A DNA stretch of 64,000 nt from Latrodectus hesperus (taxonomy: Eukaryota; Arthropoda; Arachnida; Araneae; Theridiidae). Below, in pieces: positions 35,619-51,985 of the stretch. Below the pieces are notes generated by a model. That model had not been told where the DNA came from. It saw only the letters and a program-made list of their open reading frames with translations, and did not search any database. Each line of letters starts with the position of its first letter. Within the stretch, counting starts at the first letter, position 1. The stretch is from positions 19,061,797 to 19,125,796 of the forward strand of contig CM075852.1 in assembly GCA_037975125.1 (NCBI GenBank), in the 5' to 3' direction. The position numbers were made by a program, and so were the translations under genes.

Positions 35619-35944
35619 GAAATGGGTCAATAGTCAAAAATACAAGACTAACTGAAGCTAATAGGTAAATATATTTCAATATTCATTATATAATTTTATG
35701 TTAATTTGAATATTAATAATAATTTTTTTGAGGGTTTATAAAATAATAATTGCAAATTTACTAAACATTTGAGAGGCATTTGTAGTTTTTCTCACTCTGA
35801 TTAAAAAAAATTGAAAAATAAATATTTTGCTTAGAAACTCCAGGCAGCTTCTTCTCCTTCGATACCTGACTACGTCATCAACGGCTATTTCCGGAGTCAG
35901 TTTTGGGGAACATTTGAGCCTGCCATTCTCTTTCCCTAGCCCTG

Positions 35945-36688
35945 GATAATATTTGCCTGAGTTAAAGCTTCAATATGTCCTGCTCCCTCACTGCTAAGGG
36001 AAGTGAAATACTGCATGGCCTTCAGCATATCGGTACAAAAAAAATCCTATGGATTTTGTATTTACACTGACAGCTTAAGTGTTTTAGAAGCTGTGAAGAA
36101 TATTTATTGTCCTCCTGTTGTGTTGCAGATTTTTTATACATTAGACTCTCTGAAGTGAAAGGGATATATTATTTTTTGTTTGATTCCAGGACATGCAGGT
36201 ATTGATGATAACGAGAGGACTTCAAATTCTGCCTCTACTCCACTTCAGCCTTCTATTCCATTTTACGATGCGAAAAAAGGTGAGAAAAGTTTTATTGATA
36301 CTCTTTGGCAGAAATCATGGAGTATACAAGTCAACAACAAGTTGCGAGCCATAACATTCACCCCATCTCCCAGTTTTATTATTTACCATTCCCAGTTTTA
36401 CCTTTGCGAATGTTTTTTAAATTAACCCACCTTCGTATCAAACACACAGGTTTCACACATAAGTATTTGTTTTTAAATTAATTAAAACCTTGGTGTGAAA
36501 CACGTGATGAACCACATACAGTCTTTCATATTTTAATTTCATGTTCTGATTTTAACCACCATCTTTTTAAGTTTTTTAAGACTGATCTTTTAAAGATGCG
36601 AGATTTTGGGAGCGAACCTCCACATAAAAATATTTTTGCATATTTAAGAAGCATGATTTTATATAATTTTAAATCCAAACTACTTTAA
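35945..36688 (+). pseudogene. LINE RNase H and C-terminal tail, last piece
   Basis: Continues the interrupted LINE: FCIYTDSLSVLEAVKNIYC holds the RNase H Asp (TDS), IPGHAGIDDNERTSNSA is the GH.G..GNE..D motif, and the region 36395-36688 reads THLRIKHTGFTHKYLF, then CETRDEPHTVFHILISCSD, close to the LRIGHT..TH..LL...C..C....T..H.L..C tail of jockey-type ORF2 proteins. It ends at a TAA at 36686-36688. Several frameshifts. Confidence 0.82.
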
Positions 36689-36782
36689 TTATAAATTTAT
36701 GTCCTTTATCTGTTTTAGTTTAATATTTTGTTTTAGCTGTTTTAAATATAATTTATTTGAGTTGTATTTGGGTGTTTGTCTA

Positions 36783-38420
36783 CAGTTGGCAAAAAATGTA
36801 TTAGAACAGTAGGGAATTTTAAGTTATCAAAGTAGTAAAATGAAACATTTGTCTCATAGTATTTATATTTTGCAATACTTTTACATAATTACTCATGGAA
36901 TAAGAAACAAATACTTAGAATCAATAGGATTTAAAAAATTAAAATAAAGGAAGATTTGCTTTGCAAAAAAAGTATTAGAACATCAGACTTCAATATTGAA
37001 TTAAACATTAAATAAAATAACTAAAATTTCAAACGTGATACTAATACTTGGTATGCAGTCTTTTAATTTAAATTACTGCATCCAGACGTCTTTGCATAGA
37101 TTCTGCAAAACCTTTGGTGAGGTTCGATGACATGCTGCTCCATGCATCTTGCAAAGCTTGCTTTACTTGTTATTGGGAATTTTCTCACTTTTTCATCCAA
37201 TAGATGCCACAAATGTTCTATAGGATTCAGGTCTGGAGACTGTGGGGGAGTTACCAATCTTCGGGGAGCATTATATAATAGCCATTTTTTGGTTTTGTTG
37301 GCAGTATGTTTGGGGTCTTATTTTGTTGAAAAATGAATGTCTTCTCTAACTCTAATTTCTTTGCACTATCTTCCGATTTATCTCGTAACACCTCAATATA
37401 TGACAAAGCTGTCATTTTATCATCAATGAAATGGAGATTTCCAACTCCATTGTAAACCATACAGCCTTAGACCATGACATTGCCTCCTCTTTATATTCCC
37501 TCTCATTCCCTCCTCTCTTCTCGCTTTATAGTTTTCGTAAATTTTGATCCTGAAAAGAAGCTCCTTTTCTTCTCCAAAACTGTGAGCATGTGTTTAGGTT
37601 TGAAAATTTCAAATTTACTCACATCGGAGAAGATAACATTTCTCCAGAAATCTAATGATTTATTTTTATAAATTTTGGCAAATTCTAGGCATTTTTTCCA
37701 TTGATTTCTGAAATAAAGGGTTTTTTCCTTGGCCATCTTCCTTTTATACCAGCATTATGCATTACATTTCTAACTGTTTGAGGTGTTACAACATTTACTG
37801 TGATTGATTCAATATTTGAGGGAACATCCTTGCACTTCCTGTCGGAATACTGTAGGGCATCTTTAACCACTTGTCGTTTTTCTTTGACAGTTAGCTTGCT
37901 TGGTCTCCCTGATCTTGTCCTGTTATCCACATCCCCAGTTTCTTTTTTATTTTTATTAGAATGTTGTGAATTGCGCAAAGTGAAACATTCAATTTACTGG
38001 AAATTTCTCGAAATGTTTTACCATGCTGGTGAACGATTTGCTCCCTCTTCGCAAGTGAAATCTCTTTTATTTTGGATGCCATGGCAGGAAAAGTCCACGT
38101 AAACTGGATTTCTACAAATTAGCAGTGAATGAGACAAGCGGCCTTTACATTAATACGCCTGAAAGTAACCTTAAAAGTTTAATGACGTCACCAGCGCTGT
38201 AATTTGCATGTTTCTGCTTCTGTTCTAATACTTTTTTTGCTATGCAAATTTTGTTGTTTTTATTTTAATAATATTGTAATTAATTTTAAATTTTATTTTT
38301 TACTTAGTTATAATTTTCTAAGAAAATGTTGTCATTTAAAACTGATTATACGATTTACTTGATTTTATTAGCTTGAAAATTACAAATTTCTCATTGTTCT
38401 AATACTTTATTTGCCAACTG
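36783..38420 (-). mobile_element. Tc1-like transposon, copy 2 (same family as 1511-3069)
   Basis: Begins CAGTTGGCAAAAAATGTATT and ends in its inverse, flanked by TA at 36781-36782 and 38421-38422. Inner repeats at about 36961-36981 and 38221-38240. At 1638 bp it retains sequence missing from copy 1. It is inserted about 95 bp after the LINE stop codon, and the transposase is on the minus strand. Confidence 0.94.
37063..38082 (-). pseudogene. Tc1-like DD34E transposase, copy 2, broken
   Basis: The ATG at 38082 starts MASKIKEISLAKREQIVHQH. A frameshift near the first helix-turn-helix passes to the frame of 37685-37978 (RSGRPSKLTVKEKRQ), another leads into the catalytic part, where DFWRNVIFSDVSKFEIFKP (about 37640) keeps the first Asp. 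The second Asp box is frameshifted in 37251-37460 (QQNKTPNILPTKPKNG where the family has Q..DPKHTA), and the Glu box is SPDLNPIEHLWHLLDEK in 37063-37257. It ends at 37063. Better preserved than copy 1 but still needs at least four frame changes. Confidence 0.9.
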
Positions 38421-38426
38421 TATATA

Positions 38427-39973
38427 CCCTGCTGAAAATAAGTAGAAGGACACTTATATGTTATAAATTATGCCTTATATTTTAGCACAATTAATATAAA
38501 TTTTCTATTTTATTTTAGTAATCAAATTTTTCTTTTATATTCAGTAAGTAAGTTTTTATCTACTTTTAAGAAAATATTATAAAATAGTACTTGAGAATTT
38601 TTGATCTGTGAAAAAAATAGAAAGACACCCGCAAAAATATTCTCATTTTGGAACCCCTAGCAGTTTAATATGTTAAAAACATTGTTCTTTTAAACTGTCT
38701 TTCTTTCAAAAGATATATATTGTGTTAAAAATATCCTCAACTTTTGTACAATTAAAATGGTGAAAGTGTAAAAGTATAGGTAAAAGTGTGAGAGAAATTG
38801 CAAAGCACCTACACATCAGTCCAAATGTTGTTTCTAAATTCTTGAAAAATCCAAAGAATCAGGGGAAAGCAAAGATAGGCAGACCTAAAAAATTGACAAT
38901 ACAAAATCAAAGAAAAAATCTTTAAATAACTTAAAAAACACGTGGGAGCATTGGAAAAGCACTAGACCCATCCGGAATTACACAATGTGGGTTCTTCTGG
39001 TTATAACCAGAAGATAACTTTTCAACAACATAAAAAGATTGGATAGGTTCATATTCAAGGAAAAGCACCATCTCTTAAATGGAACGAAGGGCACATTGAG
39101 CACCGGTTACAATGGGACAAAGAACACATTTCTTGAAATTCCGGATGGACTTCAGTTATTTATTTTGATGAAAAAAATTTCGAATTAGATGGCCCAGACG
39201 GTTGTCAATATTATTGGCATTGTCTGGGTACACAAGAAGAAACTTCTTCTACCAGACAGATAGGAGGAAGCAATTTAATGATGTGGATATCTATCTGTTG
39301 GCTACCTTGGAAAAACCAATCTAATGTTTCTGGATAAAAGACAGAAACATACAGATTACATTCAATTTTAAATTCAAAACTTCTTCCTTATGACTCTGAG
39401 CTTGGCGGAGAAAATAGAATATTTCAGCAATATGAAGCATCAATTCACCTGGTCAATGGCGTTAAAAATTAGTTTGAAACAAATAATGTTTGGGTTTTGT
39501 CACAGTCTGCTAAAAGTATTGACCTCAATATCGTTAAAAATGTATGGCCAGTAACTGTTTGGCGTGTTTACCTCAGAGGTAAACAGTATGAATCTTTGAT
39601 CGAACTTCGAAAAGCTTTGATTTGTGTTTCAGACAATTTTTGAGAATCCAAAATTCAAGACTTACATGATTCAATGGCAAATAGAGTCTTTGAAGTAATT
39701 AAAGCAAATGATAGAAGATAATTCCCCTTATTAACATGATTTTTATTTTCATTATTTAGAACTATCCTTCCACTTTTTTCACAGAGTAGGATGTGAATGA
39801 AATTAATTTTTAATTGTAATAAGAAGCATATAGTTTTTTATTCCATATTACGGATGTAAATATTCTAATTGTAAATAAGTTTTTAAAAGTACTGTAATGA
39901 AATTATTTTGTAAGAATTCAAAGTTCTCTTATTTAAGAAAAACCTAGTATCCTTCTACTTTTTTCCAGCAGTA
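38427..39973 (+). mobile_element. Third Tc1-like family
   Basis: Left end CCCTGCTGAAAATAAGTAGA and, inverted, the right end TACTGCTGGAAAAAAGTAGA; TA at 38425-38426 and 39974-39975. Inner repeats CTGTGAAAAAAATAGAAAGA at 38606-38625 and its inverse at 39766-39784 give an IR/DR layout. It is 1547 bp and begins only six bases after copy 2 of the first Tc1-like family ends. The sequence is unrelated to the other two Tc1-like ends in the window. Confidence 0.88.
38757..39721 (+). pseudogene. Tc1/Tc3-like transposase, catalytic residues lost
   Basis: Heavily broken. After a possible ATG at 38757, recognisable stretches are HISPNVVSKFLKNPKNQG-like helix-turn-helix text near 38810-38860, LKWNEGHIEHRLQWDKEHIS near 39080, and SVIYFDEKNFELDGPDG near 39155 with the first catalytic Asp. 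Further on, IFQQYEASIHL (about 39420) corresponds to the FQQDNAP.H box with Tyr in place of Asp, and KSIDLNIVKNVWP (about 39510) to the PDLNPIENVWG box with Lys in place of Glu. Stop at 39719-39721. Two of three active-site residues are gone in addition to the frameshifts. Confidence 0.78.
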
Positions 39974-40266
39974 TATTGTTACAAATTTATAAATAATGAT
40001 TATATTTGACTTAAAATATCTCAGACAGATTGGAAATTCTCACATTTTAGGCAAAAATTGCGGTATTTAGACGTGTTATAGTTTAAAAGCGGATTTCCTA
40101 ATGATTTGGCGACTTGGCGACGGTTGGCGAGATTATTGGCGACTTGGCGAGAAATTGATATTTCTGGAAACATCCATCACCTAAGCTCTAGGACCAATAT
40201 TTTTCGAGATAGCCTAGAAGCTTCCAGAACCTTGGCGAAATTGGTAGATTTCTCCGCCAAGTCAGG

Positions 40267-40274
40267 TATAAATA
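40267..40274 (+). promoter_or_regulatory. LTR TATA box
   Basis: TATAAATA within GGTATAAATACC, about 290 bp into the LTR and roughly 200 bp ahead of the AATAAA. Position and spacing fit the U3/R boundary. The same box is at 41759-41766 in the 3' LTR. Confidence 0.7.
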
Positions 40275-40472
40275 CCGCAGCCCGACATGGAAGAGTCAGT
40301 GTTTGAAGACAGTCCGTGAGTGAAGACGATTAGTTGTGACTGCTAGTTGTTCTCTGTCTGAGGTATTTGAGACCTGTGATTGGAAGCTATTTCTTATTGT
40401 ATCTGACGAATTGTAGCTGTATAATTGTGATTGTTACAGCGGGAATTTCGTTTATCTAGTGAAGTTTTTACG

Positions 40473-40478
40473 AATAAA
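40473..40478 (+). promoter_or_regulatory. LTR polyadenylation signal
   Basis: AATAAA followed by a T/G-rich stretch (GTCTTGTGTTC), in the expected place near the R/U5 boundary. Duplicated at 41965-41970 in the 3' LTR, where it would end the transcript. Confidence 0.65.
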
Positions 40479-40549
40479 AGTCTTGTGTTCATTAAGTGGT
40501 CGCTTTATTCAACTCTCAATCAACACGAACCCGTGGAGCTGGGTACAAC

Positions 40550-40566
40550 TGGTGTCAGAATCGGGG
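40550..40566 (+). other. Primer binding site of the deleted LTR element
   Basis: TGGTGTCAGAATCGGGG lies two bases after the 5' LTR. TGGTGTCAG would pair with the 3' end of a leucine-type tRNA (…CTGACACCA); the tRNA identity is inference. Confidence 0.65.
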
Positions 40567-40598
40567 TTGAAGAGTTGATGCAGCGTGTCACAAGAAAA

Positions 40599-40646
40599 AT
40601 GGATATGGATTTAATGAAAAGTCTTCTCGAAAAATTAGCGGAGTAG
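40599..40646 (+). pseudogene. Start of gag, truncated
   Basis: ATG followed by 14 more codons (MDMDLMKSLLEKLAE) and a TAG at 40644-40646, which lies at or beside the deletion junction to integrase. A short amphipathic start like this is usual for gag in this family. Confidence 0.5.
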
Positions 40647-40649
40647 ATT

Positions 40650-41284
40650 GTGTTTAAAGGAATGTGTCAAATTCTCGGAATAGACAAGACGCAGACCACG
40701 CCACTACACCCACAATCGGACGGCATGGTAGAGAGGTTTAACAGAACCATCTTGAATAATCTCTCAGTTATGGTTTCCAGAAATCAGCAAGATTGGGATT
40801 TGAAGCTACCGCTGTTTCTGCTTGCATATCGCAGTGCTGTCCATGAGACTACCGGATATACTCCTTCACAGATGCTCTTTGGTCGCGAACTTCGTCTCCC
40901 TTGTGATCTTCAGTTTGGTCGTCCACCGGATACATCTTCATCGCCAGAGGAATACCTTCGAGACCTTCAGGCACGTCTTGAAGATGTCCATAACTTCGCT
41001 CGAGACCGAATCAACCTGACGACCGAAAGAATGAAGACAAGGTATGACACAACAGCGACAGGACATGAATTTCAAGAAGGTGACAAAGTTTGGTTGTGGA
41101 ACCCGATTCGACGTTGGCTTGCAATTTTGGAGGACTTTCTCCAAAGTTGCAAGCCAACTGGGAAGGTCCCTACACAGTCCTAGAAAGGCTGAATGACGTC
41201 GTGGTTCGTATAAGGAAATCATCTTCTTCAAAACCAAAGGTAGTACATTATGATAGATTAGCTCCTTATCGTAATGTAAAGTAA
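40650..41284 (+). pseudogene. Integrase, C-terminal half
   Basis: Starts inside the catalytic core with LGIDKTQTTPLHPQSDGMVE and RFNRTILNNL, the third catalytic residue being the Glu of MVERFNRT. FLLAYRSAVHETTGYTPSQM and FGRELRLP follow, both hallmarks of gypsy integrase, then a GDKVWLWNP chromo-proximal motif. The frame goes wrong at the 41113-41158 hairpin; the true continuation is in the frame of 41090-41284 (GLSPKLQANWEGPY, then VVHYDRLAPY). The first two catalytic Asps and the zinc domain are deleted. Confidence 0.92.
41113..41158. repeat. 19 bp hairpin that frameshifts the integrase
   Basis: GTTGGCTTGCAATTTTGGA (41113-41131) is the inverse, with one mismatch, of TCCAAAGTTGCAAGCCAAC (41140-41158); the spacer is GGACTTTC. 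The right arm is normal integrase coding sequence. The left arm has no counterpart in the family, so it appears to be an inserted inverted copy of the right arm. Confidence 0.88.
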
Positions 41285-41476
41285 AAATTAATAGACCATG
41301 GTCTCTTTGTAAATAGTATAGATAATTTTAATCTTTTTTATTTTCTTGTATTTTTAGTTGCTTGTGTATGTAATGTGCTCTGTATCCTCTTGAAATGTAA
41401 ATTCTCTTATATTAAATTTGGCCTCCTATCAGGGGATTGTACTGCCCGGGACGTGCAGTCCTTGAGAGGGGGACAA

Positions 41477-42039
41477 TGTTACAAATTTATAAATAATGAT
41501 TATATTTGACTTAAAATATCTCAGACAGATCGGAAATTCTCACATTTTAGGCAAAAATTGTGGTGTTTAGACGTGTTATAGTTTAAAAGCGGATTTCCTA
41601 ATGATTTGGCGACGGTTGGCGAGATTATTGGCGACTTGGCGAGAAATCGATATTTCTGGAAACATCCATCACCTAAGCTCTAGGACCAATATTTTTCGAG
41701 ATAGCCTAGAAGCTTCCAGAACCTTGGCGAAATTGGTAGATTTCTCCGCCAAGTCAGGTATAAATACCGCAGCCCGACATGGAAGAGTCAGTTTTTGAAG
41801 ACAATCAGTGAGTGAAGACAATTAGTTGTGACTGCTAGTTGTTCTCTGTCTGAGGTATTTGAGACCTGTGATTGGAAGCTATTTCTTATTGTATCTGACG
41901 AATTGTAGTTGTATAATTGTGATTGTTACAGCGGGAATTTCGTTTATCTAGTGAAGTTTTTACGAATAAAAGTCTTGTGTTCATTAAGTGGTCGCTTTAT
42001 TCAACTCTCAATCAACACGAACCCGTGGAGCTCGGTACA
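41477..42039 (+). repeat. 3' LTR of the deleted LTR element
   Basis: 563 bp; same as the 5' LTR apart from about eleven substitutions and lack of one CTTGGCGA-type 8 bp unit near 41607. TATA box at 41759-41766, AATAAA at 41965-41970. Confidence 0.93.
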
Positions 42040-49390
<7,351 letters not shown>

Positions 49391-49590
49391 AAGACATAGA
49401 TAGGGGCCAGTCTTTAATACAATCAAAGCTTAAAATGGAACATTTTAGGGAACTAAATGTACTTGAACGTGTTCTTGTCTATTCTATTGGTATAACAACC
49501 CAGTATGGGTCAGGACCTTCTCTCAAGAACTCGCTTCCGATTCACTCTCTTCTTAGCGATGATTTGCCAATTCTTTATCTTCAGTATGTG
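49391..49590. other. Unclassified, less AT-rich block split by a SINE
   Basis: About 200 bp of balanced composition with an open plus frame (49387-49653), followed by SINE copy A. I do not recognise it as any protein on either strand. It may be a repeat or part of a hAT element whose remnant lies at 50.9-52.0 kb. Confidence 0.35.
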
Positions 49591-49975
49591 TTGTTGTTAC
49601 TTATGATACTTCGACAAGCCAAGCTAGCTATGCCGTTGGCAATGCGAATTTGAGTCAGTAGGGTGCGTTTTTCGTTTAACCAGAGCACCAAGAAAGTGAA
49701 ACTACGAATTTACTTTAATCTCTTCCGATAGATGGCATCACCAGAAGATCTACTCTTGCAATTTTGACATTGATCTGGAGGGGGAGGAAATTTTCTCCGG
49801 ACCGTTACACTCATGGTAACTGCTCAACGACCAACCACAGGACTTTCGATTCCCTTGATTTATCGAGCACGCATATCGCAAGTACTCGGTTGGTCTTTGG
49901 CGGTATTGCGAATCGAGCCTCGTCTTTCCGGTCGAGAAGGCGATCCCTAGTGGTTAACTAAGCTACCATTGCCCA
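49591..49975 (-). mobile_element. tRNA-derived SINE, copy A
   Basis: Read on the minus strand it starts with a tRNA-like head: A-box-like TAGCTTAGTTAACCACTAGG near 49965-49945 and B-box-like GGCTCGATTCG near 49918-49908. The body is shared with copies B and C (for example CCTGTGGTTGGTCG and TGGTGATGCCATC), and the 3' end reads CATAAGTAACAACAAC. TATGTG occurs at both junctions (49585-49590 and 49976-49981), a plausible short duplication. This is the only copy with a well preserved head. Confidence 0.8.
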
Positions 49976-50948
49976 TATGTGAAAGATTAGTATGTGAAAA
50001 TCATTAGAAATACAGTCTGTCCATCTTAATTTGGGTCTGACCCTTTCTCTGGTTCCCATAGCTTTGTAATTTAATATTCTTTAAGTAGGAGGAGGACTGC
50101 ATTCTATAGATATGTCCAGGAAGTTTCATCGAATATATTCACACACTCATAATATATCAAGTATCATTAGGGATGACATATAACTATATACTCAATTGTT
50201 TCCATTTCTATTAGCTAGTGCCTCGAAAATGATATTTTTGTAAATTTGAAAAATAGCATAATTAAGGAATTTGCTTGTATTTTTAAAAAAATTAAAAAGA
50301 ATCCTTCCATTAAATAGAAAAAAAAGAAATATTGATCAATTAATTTCATTCAAAGGGGTATTTAAAATTTAGTTTAAAGTTTTAAAGTTTATGACATAAA
50401 AAACAACTGGAAGACGTAAAATTATTCTAATTAGAAGTTTTTATGAAAATCATGTTATCACTGATCCAGTCTAGACATTATAAAAATGCTCAAGACTACA
50501 TTAAATGACGGGTTTTAGTGGATAACGTACGTACATAATATGCAAATCCATGATTCACTTGTTGAGGATCATTGATAAATGGATATAACCTTTACTTCCA
50601 TAATTACGCTTGTCAAATGCCCAGGTTTTCAGACAATATCTCAATGTTGCGATCAGTTTACTTCGCTATGCGGTAAAAAATTAAATTTCATTTTATAGAT
50701 AATCAAAAAAGCCTAAAAATAATTAATTTTGAAGAATTATTTATGATAGTTATATACTTTGTCCTTTATTTCTGCACTCTACGAAAATGGAAAATTTGAA
50801 AAGTGATAGTCTGCAAACAAATAATATTGATATCATACAGTATAATGAATTCTTTTCACAAAAGAACACCTGGTTTCTAGCTATGATTCCCGCTTTGTAG
50901 AGAATTTCTGGTCTTTGAAGACCTGAAATAACTTTTAGACCAGGAAAT
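49976..50948. other. Unassigned sequence between SINE A and the hAT remnant
   Basis: Mostly AT-rich. The open minus frame at 50750-50962 is not recognised; it overlaps the start of the plus-strand hAT remnant and is probably a shadow. Confidence 0.45.
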
Positions 50949-51217
50949 GTGCCTATCAGCAATAAGGGCTTATTTACTGATTTAACAGTCGAGATCTACT
51001 TATGGTTTATCCACGGATTTATTGTACTTTTTAATAAGGTTATCTTAGTAATGGAAAAAGATTACACAACAGCTTCCGATGTTGCTCAAACGCATAAAAC
51101 TCTGAAAAGAAACCTGACAGAGAGAAAAGTTACAAATGTTATCCCTATGGGTGCAAAGAATATCTGCAAGAATCTAAATTAGAAAGTTCATATGAGTATG
51201 AATATGAATTTAATGAT

Positions 51218-51228
51218 TTTTATATATG
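51218..51228. repeat. SINE B target duplication, left
   Basis: TTTTATATATG at 51218-51228, repeated exactly at 51512-51522. Confidence 0.85.
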
Positions 51229-51511
51229 TTATTGTTGTTACTTATGACACTTAGACAAGCCAAGTTCATTATGCCGAGGGCTATGCTAATTTAAACCAGT
51301 AGTGTGCATCTTTCGTTTAACCAGCGCACCATGAAGGCTTAGGTACGACTTTGCTCGAAGACTCCTCCCATAGATGGCGCCACCAGAGGATCCACTCCCT
51401 CATTTTTGACATTGGAAGGGGAGGAAGTTTTCTCCAGACCATTACATCAATGGTAATTTCTCAACGACCAACCACAGGACTTTCAATTCCACAGATTTAG
51501 CGAGCACGTGC
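51229..51511 (-). mobile_element. tRNA-derived SINE, copy B (5' truncated)
   Basis: Same family as copies A and C, on the minus strand. The 3' end (…GTAACAACAATAAC) lies at 51229, and the body matches copy A through CCTGTGGTTGGTCG (near 51477-51464). The tRNA-like head is missing. Exact 11 bp duplications on both sides prove insertion by target-primed reverse transcription with 5' truncation. It interrupts the hAT remnant. Confidence 0.88.
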
Positions 51512-51522
51512 TTTTATATATG
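51512..51522. repeat. SINE B target duplication, right
   Basis: TTTTATATATG, identical to 51218-51228. Confidence 0.85.
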
Positions 51523-51985
51523 ATAGATGCATAGTATATTTGGACCTCTGGAAGAATAGTTTTGAAAATGCTGACAAAGTTTCCTGAGTTAATGGGACCA
51601 AAACAAATGTTGTTGATTGGAAAAACACTAAACTTCTGAAATTATTCATAGCAGTGTTCTTGATGAACCCGATATGATCATGAATAATGATCTGCTATTT
51701 GACAAACTGGTGCTTTCTAGGGAGAACTTACAGGCAATTGGAGAACAGAGGTAGCAGGAAAAAATTCTTTGGTCACATCAAGGACAATCACATAGCAACA
51801 CTCAGTCTAATCAAGGCTGTTGAGTACGCCTTTTGCTAATCTGGGACATCAGCACCAATTGAGGTATTTTCTTTCATGAATTACACATGGATTGATGATA
51901 TGGATTTGATGAAAGAATCTATGGTTAAAAGATTGATGTCATGAAAATTTAATAACTGATTAGAGAGAGCTTATGAAGATTTTTT

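Larger units (their letters stand above)
33652..35944 (+). mobile_element. THAP/P-type DNA transposon, internally deleted
   Basis: Left end CAGGGCTAGGGAAA, with the right end giving the identical 14 bases as reverse complement. Similarity then continues imperfectly to GGCTCA, about 30 bp in. Flanks are GATAACATT on the left and GATAATATT on the right, an 8-9 bp duplication with one difference. P elements duplicate 8 bp, which fits. The interior encodes a THAP domain and P-type transposase segments on the plus strand. At 2293 bp the coding part is far shorter than THAP9-like proteins need, so the middle is deleted. Subterminal regions contain TGACGTCA at the left and ACGTCATC at the right. Confidence 0.82.
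26890..36688 (+). mobile_element. LINE (jockey-like) 3' part, interrupted by two later insertions
   Basis: One LINE copy can be followed in three pieces: 26890-27360, 33591-33651 and 35945-36688. It is split first by a gypsy element (duplicated CCGGT at both junctions) and then by a THAP/P-type element (GATAACATT / GATAATATT). Removing both insertions on paper makes the RNase H reading continuous in order, so this copy is older than both. Its 5' part is missing. Confidence 0.82.
39977..40547 (+). repeat. 5' LTR of the deleted LTR element
   Basis: 571 bp, TG...CA. Contains repeated TTGGCGA words near 40107-40145, a TATA box at 40267-40274 and AATAAA at 40473-40478. The 66-codon frame at 40106-40306 is repeated in the 3' LTR and is probably not coding. 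Confidence 0.93.
39977..42039 (+). mobile_element. LTR retrotransposon with large internal deletion
   Basis: Two long LTRs (571 and 563 bp) starting TGTTACAAATTTATAAATAA and ending GGTACA enclose only 929 bp. The 4 bp ATAT flanks both sides (39973-39976 and 42040-42043). The interior holds a primer site, the first codons of gag, then directly the second half of integrase; protease, RT and RNase H are missing. The purine tract GAGAGGGGGA precedes the 3' LTR. The integrase type indicates Ty3/gypsy. LTRs differ by about eleven substitutions and one 8 bp indel, so this insertion is younger than the gypsy element at 27 kb. Confidence 0.92.
50949..51980 (+). pseudogene. hAT-type transposase remnant, split by a SINE
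   Basis: The first part (50949-51182) reads VMEKDYTTASDVAQTHKTLK and then RNLTERKVTNVIP, like the helical region before the hAT C-terminal domain. After the SINE at 51229-51511 the frame resumes with CIVYLDLWKNSF and, at about 51850, SAPIEVFSFMNYTWIDDMDL with MKESMVKRLM. That is the hAT dimerisation motif (SAPVERVFS.MN..W....). The conserved Glu is present, the Arg after it is lost. Stops and frameshifts throughout, and no BED finger or catalytic core found upstream. Confidence 0.68.

Noticed and set aside
35403..35679. Two overlapping minus-strand frames rich in Phe/Tyr/Ile
   Set aside because: They cross the (AAAT)n run and lie antisense to the P-type transposase remnant.
40106..41798. A 65-66 codon frame occurring twice (40106-40306 and 41601-41798)
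   Set aside because: Both copies lie at the same place in the two LTRs; the repetition comes from the LTR duplication, not from a gene pair, and the frame overlaps the promoter region.
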